DNA of 64,000 bases from Sphingomonas taxi (GTDB lineage: Bacteria > Pseudomonadota > Alphaproteobacteria > Sphingomonadales > Sphingomonadaceae). Shown here one piece after another: positions 48,073 through 58,055 of the stretch. The stretch is taken from the NCBI GenBank assembly GCA_003240625.1, contig QFMX01000002.1, positions 186,001 to 250,000 of the forward strand, written 5' to 3'. The stretch's first letter is position 1. Each line of letters begins with the position of its first letter. The notes under the pieces were generated by a model that did not search any database, was not told the origin of the DNA, and was given only the letters and a program-made list of their open reading frames with translations. Both the position numbers and the translations under genes were made by a program.

Positions 48073-50880
48073 ATGATTTTCCGTAAGCAGATTTTGTTGG
48101 CTTCGAGCGCAGTCGTCCTCGTCGCCATAACGCCAAGCGCGTTCGCGCAGGTCGCCACGCCGTCGGCAGACCCCGTCGCTGCGCCATCGGCCGCCGCAGC
48201 ACCGCAAGCTGCAACGCCAACCGCTCCCGTCGCCGACGAAACCGGCGAAGACATCGTCGTCACCGGGATTCGCGGGAGTTTGCGGAGCGCGATTGCGGTT
48301 AAGCGTCAGGCCAACGCGATCGTCGACGTCATCAGTGCGGAGGCGATCGGGAAGTTCCCCGACCGCAACGTCGCCGAATCCCTCTCGCACGTTCCCGGCG
48401 TCAGCATCGATCGTCGCTTCGGCGAGGGCGAGAAGGTCGCGATCCACGGTACCGACCCGGCGCTCAACCGCATGCTGCTCGACGGCCACGCGGTCGCCTC
48501 GGCCGACTGGGGCGGCAACGACAACGATCCGACCAGCCGTACCTTCAACTATTCGCTGCTCGCGCCCGAACTCGTCGAGCGCCTCGAAGTCTACAAGTCG
48601 CCCGAGCCGCGCATCGAGGAAGGCAGCATCGGCGGCACGGTCATCGTCCGCACGCGCCGTCCGCTCGACACGCCGGCCAACTCGATCTTCGCGTCGGGCG
48701 ACTATTCGTACAACGACCGCGCCGACAAGGGTAACGTCCGCGCGTCGGGCCTGTACAGCTGGCACAACGAAGGCGGCACGTTCGGCGTGCTCGGTGCCGT
48801 CACCTACGACAAGCAGAACCTGACCCGCGCCGGCGTGGAATTCTTCGGCTTCGAGAATGCCGGCGACCGCTTCTTCCAGAAGGATGCGAACAACGCGCTG
48901 GTCCTCGACGCGGGCGGGCAGCCCGTCCTGAAGAACCCGAATGCGACGATCACCGGCGGCACGCGCCAGGATCTCGCCAACGCGGTGTCGCCGTTCGGCA
49001 TCAACTACGCGTATTTCACGCAGCAGCGTAAGCGCATCAGCTATGTCGGCACGGTCCAGGCAAAGCCGACCGACGACATCACGCTGACGCTCAACGGCCT
49101 GCACATCGACGGCAACTACAACAACAGCAGCCAGTCGATGTACGTCATCCCCGGCGCATGGAGCGGCGACGTTCTCCAGTCGGCGACGATCGCGAACGGC
49201 GTCGTCACCAATGCGAGCTTCGGTGCGGCCTCGGCGAACAGCCAGAGCGCACAGCTCGACCTGCTGATCCGCAAGACCAAGCTGACCACCGACAACCTCA
49301 ACTTCGTCGGCGAATGGGAAGGTCCGGGCGGCTCGAGCGTGTCGGCGACGGCCGGCTGGAGCAAGGCGATCGGCGGGCGCAATCCCGAATATCTGCTCGA
49401 TGTGCGGACCGACCTTCCGTACAGCTATGGCTTCACCTCGGACAGCGCGAACGTCGACTATGTCGGCGACCTGACCAACCCCGCCAATTATCGCCGCAGC
49501 AACAGCCCGCAGCTCCAGACGATCGACGGCGCGCCGGTGATCGTCAACGGCACGCAGCTGAACGCGGCGCGCGCAGGCGGTATCGATTTCTCCAAGACGA
49601 TCGATCGCGATTATTACGCAGGCTATGACGCGGTCATTCCGTTCGAGGCGGGGCCGTTCAAGGAAATCCGCATCGGCGGCAAGTTCACCGATCACCGCAA
49701 TCGCCTGAACGCGAGCGGCTTCAACAACTACTCGACCTCGAACTACACGCTGGCGAGCCTCGGCGTCGACACGATGACGACGCCGAACGGCACGTTCGAC
49801 GGCACCGGCGGCACCGGCAACGCGACCCAGTACATCAACCTGTCGCAGCAGACGGTGATCGACATCCTCGCCAATTCGGTGAACGTCGCCGTCGCCAAGC
49901 CGACCGCGTCCTACATCGTCGACGAGACGGTCGCCGCGAACTACGTCCAGCTGAACTTCGACCAGAGCGGCTTTCGCGGCAACATCGGCGGGCGTCTGGT
50001 CTATACCAAGAACGTGTCGAACTATGCCAACCAGGTCTCCGGCACCGACGGCAGCCTGCCGACGATCGTGCCGCAGCAAGTCGAGAACGACTATCTGAAG
50101 TTCCTGCCGAGCCTGAACGTCGCCTATGAAGCGGGGACGCACCTGATCTTCCGCGGCAGCGTCGCCAAGGTGATCGCGCGCCCGCGCTACGAACAGCTCG
50201 GCGGATCGGTCGGTCGCAACGACATCACGCTGGATGCGAGCGGCGGCAATCCGAACCTGAAGCCGTACCAGTCGACCAACTACGAACTGTCGGCGGAATA
50301 TTATCCGCGCGAAGGGACGCTGTTGTCGCTCGAACTGTTCCGTCGCGAGGTGAAGGACTACATCCTCAACGGCCTCAGCCGCCAGACGTTCTTCAACGAG
50401 CTGACGCAGAGCAACGCGTCCTATCTCGTGTCGCAGCCGCTCAACGGCGGCAACGCGAACGTGAACGGTGCGCTGGTGTCGGCACAGGGTGAGATCTGGC
50501 ACGGCTTCGGCCTGCAGGCGAACTACTCCTACGCCGAGAGCTCGACCGACGAGGGGCTGAACCTGCCCTATCTGTCGAAGCACACCGTCAACGTGATCCC
50601 CTATTACGAGAACGGGCCGTTCCAGGCGCGTCTGAGCTATAACTACCGGTCGTCGTATTTCCGCGCGATCGGCCGCCTGAACTCGATCGACATGGTCGCG
50701 CCCTACAGCCAGCTCGATTTCTCGGCCGGCTTCAACCTGACCAAGGCGGTCACGCTGACGGTCAACGCGCAGAACCTGCTCGATTCGACCTACACCCAGT
50801 ATAGCGGCACGCGCGATCGGCCGACGGCGTTCTACAAGAACGGCCGCACGTTCGTCGCGTCGGTTTCGTTCAGGATGTAA
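48073..50880 (+). CDS. TonB-dependent outer-membrane receptor of the GlcNAc/N-glycan locus
   Basis: ATG 48073 follows an AAGGGG site by about eight bases and gives 935 residues; the longer frame to 48037 is unlikely. A signal peptide ends SAFAQ, followed by an Ala/Pro-rich linker, then the plug domain: IVVTGIRGSLRSAIAVKRQANAIVDVISAEAIGKFPDRNVAESLSHVPGVSIDR, a form typical of the large TonB receptors that import oligosaccharides in Caulobacterales, Sphingomonadales and Xanthomonadales. The barrel ends in VASVSFRM rather than the usual terminal F. It is followed by a strong hairpin and then the glycosidase run, so it likely imports N-glycan fragments or chito-oligomers. Confidence 0.9.
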   Translation: MIFRKQILLASSAVVLVAITPSAFAQVATPSADPVAAPSAAAAPQAATPTAPVADETGEDIVVTGIRGSLRSAIAVKRQANAIVDVISAEAIGKFPDRNVAESLSHVPGVSIDRRFGEGEKVAIHGTDPALNRMLLDGHAVASADWGGNDNDPTSRTFNYSLLAPELVERLEVYKSPEPRIEEGSIGGTVIVRTRRPLDTPANSIFASGDYSYNDRADKGNVRASGLYSWHNEGGTFGVLGAVTYDKQNLTRAGVEFFGFENAGDRFFQKDANNALVLDAGGQPVLKNPNATITGGTRQDLANAVSPFGINYAYFTQQRKRISYVGTVQAKPTDDITLTLNGLHIDGNYNNSSQSMYVIPGAWSGDVLQSATIANGVVTNASFGAASANSQSAQLDLLIRKTKLTTDNLNFVGEWEGPGGSSVSATAGWSKAIGGRNPEYLLDVRTDLPYSYGFTSDSANVDYVGDLTNPANYRRSNSPQLQTIDGAPVIVNGTQLNAARAGGIDFSKTIDRDYYAGYDAVIPFEAGPFKEIRIGGKFTDHRNRLNASGFNNYSTSNYTLASLGVDTMTTPNGTFDGTGGTGNATQYINLSQQTVIDILANSVNVAVAKPTASYIVDETVAANYVQLNFDQSGFRGNIGGRLVYTKNVSNYANQVSGTDGSLPTIVPQQVENDYLKFLPSLNVAYEAGTHLIFRGSVAKVIARPRYEQLGGSVGRNDITLDASGGNPNLKPYQSTNYELSAEYYPREGTLLSLELFRREVKDYILNGLSRQTFFNELTQSNASYLVSQPLNGGNANVNGALVSAQGEIWHGFGLQANYSYAESSTDEGLNLPYLSKHTVNVIPYYENGPFQARLSYNYRSSYFRAIGRLNSIDMVAPYSQLDFSAGFNLTKAVTLTVNAQNLLDSTYTQYSGTRDRPTAFYKNGRTFVASVSFRM

Positions 50881-50887
50881 ACGACGG

Positions 50888-50911
50888 GGCGCGCCGGGAG
50901 ACCGGCGCGCC
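50888..50911. terminator. Strong hairpin after the TonB receptor gene
   Basis: GGCGCGCCGG and CCGGCGCGCC form a perfect ten-base stem with a GAGA loop, eight bases after the receptor stop, followed by TTCCTCTTC rather than a clean T-run. It could be a leaky terminator or a 3' stabiliser that lets the receptor be expressed more than the downstream glycosidases. Confidence 0.65.
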
Positions 50912-50965
50912 TTCCTCTTCGACGCCCTTGTTGGCGCCCTCTTTGACGGAAGCACACCGCCACGC

Positions 50966-53152
50966 ATGATATCGGGACGGATCAGGACAGGGTTGCAGCG
51001 GATCGGGCAGTGGGGTGCCGGGTTCGCCTCGGCCGTCCTGATGCTGGTGCCGCTATTGGTGCCGCTGCCCGCCGCGGCGGAACAGATCGGCCTCGATGTG
51101 GGGTGGAGTTTCTGGCTGGCGAAGGATGCGCCGGCCGATCCGGCGTGGTTGAAGACCGATCCGGCGGGCGCGGAAAGCGTCGTCGTCCCGCATAGCTGGC
51201 CGCTGTCGCGCGGTGCGGGTGCCGAGGGCGTCGGCTGGTATGCGCGGACTCTGGTGGTGCCCGAGGCGATCGTCGGCAAGCATCTCGAACTGCATTTCGA
51301 CGCGGTGTTCTACGCGGCGCGGGTGTGGGTGAACGGGACGCTCGTCGGAACCCACGAGGGCGGGCATACCGCGTTCGATATCGACGTTTCGAAGGTGTTG
51401 AAGCCGGGCGCGAACCGGATCGTCGTGTCTGCCGACGATCGGCCGGGGTTTGCGACGATTCCGGGCTACGCGATGCGTCTCCAGGGTTCGGGGAACGTCT
51501 GGTACGATTGGTGGCATAGCGGCGGGATCACGCGCGACGTGTCGCTGCGGATCGCCGAGGGCGGGCTGATCCGCCGCCAGCGGATCCGCCAGGTTTTGCG
51601 CGCCGATAGCGCGACCGTCACCAGCGGCGTCGCGATCGAGAATATCGACGCGAAGACGCATACCTACGGACTGACGACGATCGCGATCGATCCTGATGGC
51701 CGCGAGGTTGCGCGCGCTTCCAAGAGCGTGACGGTGGCCGCGTCTTCGGCGGCGACGCCCGAGGCTGCGCTGACGATCGCCAAGCCGCAGCGGTGGCAGA
51801 TCGGTGCGGGGAAACTGTACCGGATCGTCGCCGAATTGCGCGACGAGAAGGGCGTGGTGCTCGACCGGCGCGAGGATACCATAGGCCTGCGCACGCTCGC
51901 GCTCCGCGACCGGCGGCTGTACGTCAACGACGTCGCCGTGCGCCTCACCGGCGTGACGCGGCACGAGGATTCGCCGTGGGAGGGTGCCGCTGAAACGCGC
52001 GGGACGATCCTGCACGACATGCGCGATCTCGCCGCGCTGCACGTCACGCTGACGCGGCCGGTGCATTACCCGCAGCCGCAGAGCGTGTTCGATGCCGCCG
52101 ACCGCGCAGGCATGCTGCTGATCCCCGAAATCCCGATCTGGCAGATGACCACGGCGCAGTTGGGCGACCCCCGGCTGCTGGTCCGCGCCAAGGCGATGAT
52201 GGCCGAGATGATCGCCGAGAGCGGCAATCATCCGAGCGTGCTCGCGTGGAGCATCATGAACGAGAGCGAGGCCGCGACGCCGCAGGGGCTCGCGTTCGTG
52301 AAGGCGATGAAGGCGCATATCAACGCGATCGATCCCGGCCGGTTCGTGACCTTCGCGGATTCCGAGATCGCGATCCGGCCGGTCCGCGTGCCCGCACTGG
52401 TCGAGGCCGATTTCGTGATGGCCAACGCCTATTTCGGCACCTGGAGCGGCGCGGCGTCGGGCGTCGGTCCGTGGCTCGACGCGTTCGGCAAAGCCTATCC
52501 CGACCGAATGCTGGTGATCTCCGAATTCGGCTGGCCCGGGCCGTTCTCGAAGGACAGCGCGAGCGCCGACGTGGCGCGCACCGAAAACCTCAAGGACCAG
52601 CTCGCGGCGTTCGCGAGCCGGCCGTGGGTCGGTGGCGCGATCTTCTGGAGCTATGCGGATTACCGCTCGAACAAGAACCTCTTTGCGGGGCTTGCGGACG
52701 GCTATGTCGATCACGGGCTGGTCGATCCCGATCGCCAGCGCCGCCCGAGCTATTTCGCCTGGGAAGCCGCCAATCGCGCGGTTTCCGCGACCGTCGACCT
52801 GACGATGGCGGGCGAGACGCCGACCGGCTTCACCGCGACCGTCGCCGGCCCGGCGAAGGATGCGTTGCCGTCCTATCCGCTGATCGGTGCGCGCCTTCAC
52901 TGGCGCGCGATGGGCGGCGATCGCGTGCTGCTCGGCGAGGGTGAGGAGGCGCTGCCGGTGATCGCGCCGGGCGGCACCGCGAAGGTCTCCGCGTCGTGGG
53001 CGGGGCGTCTTTGGCCCGTCACGGTGACGGTCGATATCCTGACCGCGGAGGGCGCACGCGCCGGCGGCGTCGTCCGCGACTATGAACCGTTCAAGGCGGG
53101 GTCGGCCGCCTATGCGCCCGATTCTGCGCAATTGCCGAAGGCTCCTTCATGA
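50966..53152 (+). CDS. GH2 family glycoside hydrolase (beta-galactosidase/glucuronidase-like)
   Basis: The 728-residue protein has an N-terminal membrane-like signal (residues ~15-38, ending AAAEQ). The GH2 jelly roll follows (about 45-215; WSFWLAKDAPADP, GVGWYARTLVVPE, LHFDAVFYAARVWVNGTLVGTHEGGHTAFDIDV). Next are an Ig-like domain and a TIM barrel with acid/base E433 (WSIMNESEA) and nucleophile E520 (VISEFGWPG). A C-terminal Ig-like region closes it. The substrate cannot be read from sequence; in the N-glycan setting, removal of terminal galactose from complex glycans is plausible. It overlaps GH20 by ATGA. Confidence 0.85.
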   Translation: MISGRIRTGLQRIGQWGAGFASAVLMLVPLLVPLPAAAEQIGLDVGWSFWLAKDAPADPAWLKTDPAGAESVVVPHSWPLSRGAGAEGVGWYARTLVVPEAIVGKHLELHFDAVFYAARVWVNGTLVGTHEGGHTAFDIDVSKVLKPGANRIVVSADDRPGFATIPGYAMRLQGSGNVWYDWWHSGGITRDVSLRIAEGGLIRRQRIRQVLRADSATVTSGVAIENIDAKTHTYGLTTIAIDPDGREVARASKSVTVAASSAATPEAALTIAKPQRWQIGAGKLYRIVAELRDEKGVVLDRREDTIGLRTLALRDRRLYVNDVAVRLTGVTRHEDSPWEGAAETRGTILHDMRDLAALHVTLTRPVHYPQPQSVFDAADRAGMLLIPEIPIWQMTTAQLGDPRLLVRAKAMMAEMIAESGNHPSVLAWSIMNESEAATPQGLAFVKAMKAHINAIDPGRFVTFADSEIAIRPVRVPALVEADFVMANAYFGTWSGAASGVGPWLDAFGKAYPDRMLVISEFGWPGPFSKDSASADVARTENLKDQLAAFASRPWVGGAIFWSYADYRSNKNLFAGLADGYVDHGLVDPDRQRRPSYFAWEAANRAVSATVDLTMAGETPTGFTATVAGPAKDALPSYPLIGARLHWRAMGGDRVLLGEGEEALPVIAPGGTAKVSASWAGRLWPVTVTVDILTAEGARAGGVVRDYEPFKAGSAAYAPDSAQLPKAPS

Positions 53153-55449
53153 CCCGCTTCCGCCCGCTCGCATTCGCGCTGTTGATGACGTCCACCGCAG
53201 CGCTGGCCGAGGAGCCCAAGCTGATCGCCCCATTGATTCCTGCGCCGGCCTCGGTCGAAACCGGGACCGGCACGCTGACGATCGGCGGAGGGGCGGGTAT
53301 CGTCGCTACCGATGCGGGCGCGAAGACGGCGGCGCGGTTGCTAGTGCAGCAGGTGAAGGTGGTTCGCGGGCTGACGCTGGCGGGCGACGCGGGCGCTGGG
53401 CCGATCCGGTTCGTGCGGGATGCAGGCGTCGCGGGTGACGAAGCCTATGTGCTGACCGTCGACACGAACGGCGTGACGATCGCGGCGAGCGGCGACGCAG
53501 GCCTCGTCCACGGCGCGATGACGCTGGCGCAGTTGCTCAGCCCCGATGCGGCGATCGGCAAGCCGGTCACGCTGGCGGCGATGACGATCCGCGATGCGCC
53601 GCGGTTCAAATGGCGCGGGCTGATGATCGATCCGGCGCGGCATTTCGTGCCGATGGCGACGTTGTACGCGATGGTCGATCAGCTCGCGGCGCAGAAGATG
53701 AACGTGCTGCATCTGCACCTGACCGACGATCAGGGCTGGCGGATGGAGATCAAGCGCTATCCCGATCTGACGCGGATCGGCGCCTGGCGGACGCCACCGG
53801 CGAGCGGTGGTGCGCCGGGGCCGAAGGTCGGCGGATTCTACACGCAGGCCGAGCTGAAGGCGCTGGTCGCCTATGCGAAGGACCGCGCGATCACGGTGGT
53901 CCCGGAGATCGACCTGCCGGGACATGCGCAGGCGGCGGTGGCGTCGTATCCGGCGGAGGTCGGCGTGCTCGGCGATCGTCCCGCGGTCAGCCACGACTGG
54001 GGCGTGAACCCGTGGCTGTTCAGCCCGGAGGACCGCAGCATGACCTTCATCAAGCATGTCCTCGACGAACTGATGGACGTGTTTCCGTCGCAGTTCATCC
54101 ATCTCGGCGGCGACGAGGCGGTCAAGGACCAGTGGGAGCGGTCGCCCGCGGTGCAGGCCAAGATGAAGGCGCTCGGGCTGAAGACCGAGATGCAGATGCA
54201 GAGCTGGATGATCGACCAGCTCGGCGAGTATCTGGCCAAGCACGGCCGCCGCATGATCGGGTGGGACGAGATCCTCGAAGGGGGCCTGCCGCCGTCGGCA
54301 TCGGTGATGTCGTGGCGTGGCGAGAAGGGCGCGGTCGAGGCCGCCAATCAGGGCCATGACGTGGTGCTCAGCCCCGCGCCGACGCTGTATCTCGACAGCC
54401 TGCAGAGCACCCGGAGCGACGAGCCGGCGGGGCGGATCTCGGGCGGCGATGCGATCGTCACGCTGGCCGATCTCTACAAATACGAGCCCGAGCCGAAGGG
54501 CCTTGCGCCCGACAAGGCGCAGCATGTGATGGGTGCGCAGATCAACGCGTTCAGCGAGTATTTTGCGACGCCCGAACAGTTGCAGCACGCGACCTTCCCG
54601 CGGCTGTCGGCGCTGGCCGAGCGGACATGGTCGCCGAAGAGTACGCAGGACTATGCAGGCTTCGTCGCGCGGCTGGAGCCTCAGATGGGGCGGTATGCGC
54701 GGGCCGGAATCGCGGCGGCGGACAGCGCGTTCGCGGTCGATTTCGCGGTGCAGGGCACGCGCGGCGATGCGCTGCGGGCGCGCAAGGTGCCGGTCACGCT
54801 GGCGACGCAGGCGGGCTATGGCACGATCCGATACACGCTCGACGGCAAGGCGCCGACCGCGCGGTCGAAGGCCTATGCGTCGCCGCTGTCGCTCAAGCCT
54901 GGCGTCGTCGTTCGCGCGGCTGCGTTCACCAGCGACGGGCGCCCGACTGCGGTGCCGCGGCTGTTCGAGACGAGCCGTGCCGCGCTGTTGCGCCGGTCGA
55001 ATTCGGAGATGGTCGCGTGCCCGGGCGGATCGCTCAACCTGCGCGTACCGCTGACCGCGGAGGCGACCGCGCTGGCACCGGTGTACAACATCAACATCTT
55101 CGATTCGTGCACGATGTATCCGGCCGCGCCGCTCGACGTGGCGCGTGGCTTCAGCGTCGATGTCGCGCGGCTCGCGCGGCATTACGGGCTGGCGCACGAT
55201 GCGAGCAAGCTAGTGCCGCATTATGCGGTGACGACCTATGGCGAACTCGTCGTGCGCGCGGGCGGCTGCAAGGGGACGATCGCCGCGACCTTCCCGCTGC
55301 CCGATCCGGCGACCAGCCCCAACCGCATGACGTTCCGCGGCAAACTTCCCGAGGGGAAGGGCGACGCCGACCTTTGCCTGCAATTTACCCAGTCGCTCGA
55401 GTCACCGATCTACGCGGTGGAATCGATGCAGCTGACGGAGACGAACTGA
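53149..55449 (+). CDS. GH20 beta-N-acetylhexosaminidase
   Basis: The 766-residue protein has a signal peptide (ending TAALAEE), a GH20b N-terminal domain (about 25-145), and the catalytic barrel with RDAPRFKWRGLMIDPARHFVPM, NVLHLHLTDDQGWRMEI and HLGGDEAVKDQWE. D322-E323 is the catalytic pair for substrate-assisted hydrolysis. A C-terminal chitobiase-like region with YTLDGKAPT follows, then ~170 residues of extra beta domain with three cysteines. It releases terminal GlcNAc (or GalNAc), which the adjacent PTS would import. It is coupled to neighbours by ATGA upstream and TGATG downstream. Confidence 0.93.
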   Translation: MTRFRPLAFALLMTSTAALAEEPKLIAPLIPAPASVETGTGTLTIGGGAGIVATDAGAKTAARLLVQQVKVVRGLTLAGDAGAGPIRFVRDAGVAGDEAYVLTVDTNGVTIAASGDAGLVHGAMTLAQLLSPDAAIGKPVTLAAMTIRDAPRFKWRGLMIDPARHFVPMATLYAMVDQLAAQKMNVLHLHLTDDQGWRMEIKRYPDLTRIGAWRTPPASGGAPGPKVGGFYTQAELKALVAYAKDRAITVVPEIDLPGHAQAAVASYPAEVGVLGDRPAVSHDWGVNPWLFSPEDRSMTFIKHVLDELMDVFPSQFIHLGGDEAVKDQWERSPAVQAKMKALGLKTEMQMQSWMIDQLGEYLAKHGRRMIGWDEILEGGLPPSASVMSWRGEKGAVEAANQGHDVVLSPAPTLYLDSLQSTRSDEPAGRISGGDAIVTLADLYKYEPEPKGLAPDKAQHVMGAQINAFSEYFATPEQLQHATFPRLSALAERTWSPKSTQDYAGFVARLEPQMGRYARAGIAAADSAFAVDFAVQGTRGDALRARKVPVTLATQAGYGTIRYTLDGKAPTARSKAYASPLSLKPGVVVRAAAFTSDGRPTAVPRLFETSRAALLRRSNSEMVACPGGSLNLRVPLTAEATALAPVYNINIFDSCTMYPAAPLDVARGFSVDVARLARHYGLAHDASKLVPHYAVTTYGELVVRAGGCKGTIAATFPLPDPATSPNRMTFRGKLPEGKGDADLCLQFTQSLESPIYAVESMQLTETN

Positions 55450-58055
55450 TGCGTTGGACTGTACTTCTCCTGCTCGCGAGCGCCGCCACCCCCGTCTGGG
55501 CCGCACCACGTACCAGCGTCGCGCTCGACAGCGGCTGGTCGATGCGGATCGATCCGGCCGACACGGCTGCGGCCAAGGCGCATCCCAAGGCGGCACGCTG
55601 GTTGCGCGCGACCGTGCCGGGCAGTGCGCAGACCGACCTGATGGCGGCGAAGATCGTCCCCGATCCGTACAAGGGCTTGAACGAGGCGAAGATCCAGTGG
55701 GTCGGGCTGACCGACTGGCAGTATCGCACGACCTTGCGGATGACCGCCGAACAGCTCGCGCGTGATCATATCGACCTAGTGTTCGACGGGCTCGATACCT
55801 TTGCCGAGGTGCGGCTGAACGGGACGAAACTGCTCGCCGCGGACAACGCGCACCGGCGCTGGCGCGTGCCGGTCAAGGCGGTGCTGAAGCCGGGGGCAAA
55901 CGACCTGCTGATCACCTTCCGCTCGCCGATCCGCACGTTGCAGCCGATGGTGCTGAAGACCGCGCATCCGCTGCCCGGCGAATATGATTCGATCTATGGC
56001 GACGAGCCGATGGGCAAGCAGACCTCGCCCTATATCCGCAAGCCGAAGTATCAATATGGCTGGGACTGGGGTCCGCGGATCGTCACGCAGGGCATCTGGC
56101 GTCCCGCGCGGATCGAGGCGTGGGACGACGCGCGGATCGAGGCGTTTCGGGTTACGCAGGAAGGGTTGACGAAGACCGAGGCGCGGTTGTCGGCCGAACT
56201 CGAGGTGGTCGCGGGCGAGGAGCGTCCCGTCACAGTCCAGGTCGCGGTGACAGGGCCCGACGGTCAGGTGACGCAGGCGGCGCGCACCGTCACCGTCGCG
56301 GCGGGCGCGAGCCATGTCGCGGTGCCGGTGAGCATCGCCAATCCGCAACGTTGGTTCCCTGCCGGGTACGGCGCGCAACCGCTCTACACCGTCAAGGCGA
56401 CGCTGACCGACGGTACCGCGACGATCGACACCGCCCAGCGCCGCACCGGCTTGCGCACCGTCGAACTGCGTCGCGAGAAGGACGCGCAGGGGCGTGGGTT
56501 CGCGTTCGTGGTCAACGGCATCCCGGTGTTCGCCAAGGGCGCGAACCTGATCCCGTTCGACATGTTCCCTGCACGCGTGCCCGAGAGCCAGATCCGCACC
56601 GTCATGGCCGGTGCGCGCGACGCGAACATGAACATGATCCGCGTGTGGGGCGGCGGCTATTATCTCGACGACGCGTTCTACGACATCGCCGACCAGATGG
56701 GGCTGATGGTGTGGCAGGACTTCATGTTCGGTGGGTCCGTCACGCCGCCCGACCGCGACTTCCGCGAGACCGTCCGGATCGAGGCGGAGGAACAGGTCGA
56801 CCGGCTTCAGGCGCATCCCTCGATCGTGATGTGGGCGGGCAACAACGAAGTGCTCAGCGGCTGGGCGAACTGGTCGGACCGGATCGCGTACAAGAAGGCG
56901 GTCGGCGCGGACGAGCAGGAGCGGATCGGCGTCGGCATGGCGGTGATCTTCGACCGCGTGCTGCGCGACGCCGCCGAACGCCGCGATCCCGATGCGGTCT
57001 ATTGGCCGGGCTCGCCAAGCAGCAATTACGAGGACAAGCCCGACATCGATAGCGATGGCGACCGGCATTACTGGGACGTGTGGGGCGGCAAGAAGCCGGT
57101 CGAGGCGTATCTCGATAGCTGTCCGCGCTTCATGTCCGAATACGGCCTCCAGTCGATGCCCGAGATGAAGACGATCCGGACGTTTGCGACCGACGCCGAT
57201 TTCTCGCCGACCTCGCCGGTGATGAAGGCGCACCAGAAGTTCCTCAAGGGCGAGGGCAACGACCGGCTGCTGTTCTACATCCGCGAGAAATACCGCGAGC
57301 CGCGCGACTTTGCCGAGTTCGTGTATCTCAGCCAAGTGATGCAGGCCGAGGGGATCGAACTCGCCGCGCTGCACCACCGCGCGTGCCGGCCGGTGACGAT
57401 GGGGTCGCTGTTCTGGCAGATCAACGACGTCTGGCCGGGCGCGTCATGGGCTAGCATCGATTATTATGGCCGCTGGAAGGCGCTGCAATTCCGCGCGCGG
57501 CATTTCTATGCGCCGCTGGCGATTGCCGCCGAGCGTAAGGACGGGTCGACCAAGATCAGCCTGATCTCCGACGCGACGACGCCGACCGAGGCGGTGTGGC
57601 GGATGCGGGCGCTCGATGTCGACGGGAAGGTCGTCGCGACGCGCGAGGAGGCTGCGACGCTGGCGCCGTTGTCCGCAACGCCGGTCGCGACGCTGCCCGA
57701 TGCGACGCTGTTCGCGGGCGGCGATCCAGCGCGCACGATCGCGGTGGCGGAGTTGCTGGTGGGTGGCCGCGTCGTCTCGCGCACGCTGCTGTCGGCAGCG
57801 CCGAAGACGATGACGCTACCCGATCCAGGACTGACCGCGACATGGGAAGGCGATCGCCTGACACTGACCGCGACCAAGCTGGCGCGCGCGGTGTGGCTCG
57901 ACTTCGGCAAGGTCGAGGCGACGCCATCGGACAATGCGTTCGATCTGCTGCCGGGGGAGAGCGTTACGGTGACTGTAGCGTCGAAGGGTTCCGAGGCGGC
58001 GCTGAAACGCGCGCTGACGATCCGGACATTGGCCGGGCAAGTCGTTCCCAAGTGA
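55449..58055 (+). CDS. GH2 beta-mannosidase, copy 1
   Basis: ATG 55449 overlaps the GH20 stop (TGATG); the frame is open further left but that part is shadow. The 868-residue protein has a signal peptide (LLLLASAATPVWAAP). The beta-mannosidase sugar-binding domain follows (ARWLRATVPGSAQTDLMAAKIVPDPYKG, IDLVFDGLDTFAEVRLNG, YGWDWGPRIVTQGIWRP). The barrel has acid/base E467 (WAGNNEVLSGW) and nucleophile E564 (FMSEYGLQSMP). WGGGYYLDDAFYDIADQMGLMVWQDFMF is typical of the family. It would remove the core beta-mannose of N-glycans (Man-beta1,4-GlcNAc). Its next neighbour is a homologous copy. Confidence 0.92.
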   Translation: MRWTVLLLLASAATPVWAAPRTSVALDSGWSMRIDPADTAAAKAHPKAARWLRATVPGSAQTDLMAAKIVPDPYKGLNEAKIQWVGLTDWQYRTTLRMTAEQLARDHIDLVFDGLDTFAEVRLNGTKLLAADNAHRRWRVPVKAVLKPGANDLLITFRSPIRTLQPMVLKTAHPLPGEYDSIYGDEPMGKQTSPYIRKPKYQYGWDWGPRIVTQGIWRPARIEAWDDARIEAFRVTQEGLTKTEARLSAELEVVAGEERPVTVQVAVTGPDGQVTQAARTVTVAAGASHVAVPVSIANPQRWFPAGYGAQPLYTVKATLTDGTATIDTAQRRTGLRTVELRREKDAQGRGFAFVVNGIPVFAKGANLIPFDMFPARVPESQIRTVMAGARDANMNMIRVWGGGYYLDDAFYDIADQMGLMVWQDFMFGGSVTPPDRDFRETVRIEAEEQVDRLQAHPSIVMWAGNNEVLSGWANWSDRIAYKKAVGADEQERIGVGMAVIFDRVLRDAAERRDPDAVYWPGSPSSNYEDKPDIDSDGDRHYWDVWGGKKPVEAYLDSCPRFMSEYGLQSMPEMKTIRTFATDADFSPTSPVMKAHQKFLKGEGNDRLLFYIREKYREPRDFAEFVYLSQVMQAEGIELAALHHRACRPVTMGSLFWQINDVWPGASWASIDYYGRWKALQFRARHFYAPLAIAAERKDGSTKISLISDATTPTEAVWRMRALDVDGKVVATREEAATLAPLSATPVATLPDATLFAGGDPARTIAVAELLVGGRVVSRTLLSAAPKTMTLPDPGLTATWEGDRLTLTATKLARAVWLDFGKVEATPSDNAFDLLPGESVTVTVASKGSEAALKRALTIRTLAGQVVPK

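Noticed and set aside
47950..51279. 1109-codon open frame on the minus strand
   Set aside because: It lies opposite the TonB receptor gene. The amino-acid pattern (Arg/Val/Asp/Ala-rich, no domains) is that of a codon-position shadow of a high-GC gene.
54627..55448. Upstream extension of beta-mannosidase copy 1
   Set aside because: It overlaps the GH20 gene in another frame; the real start at 55449 begins a signal peptide.
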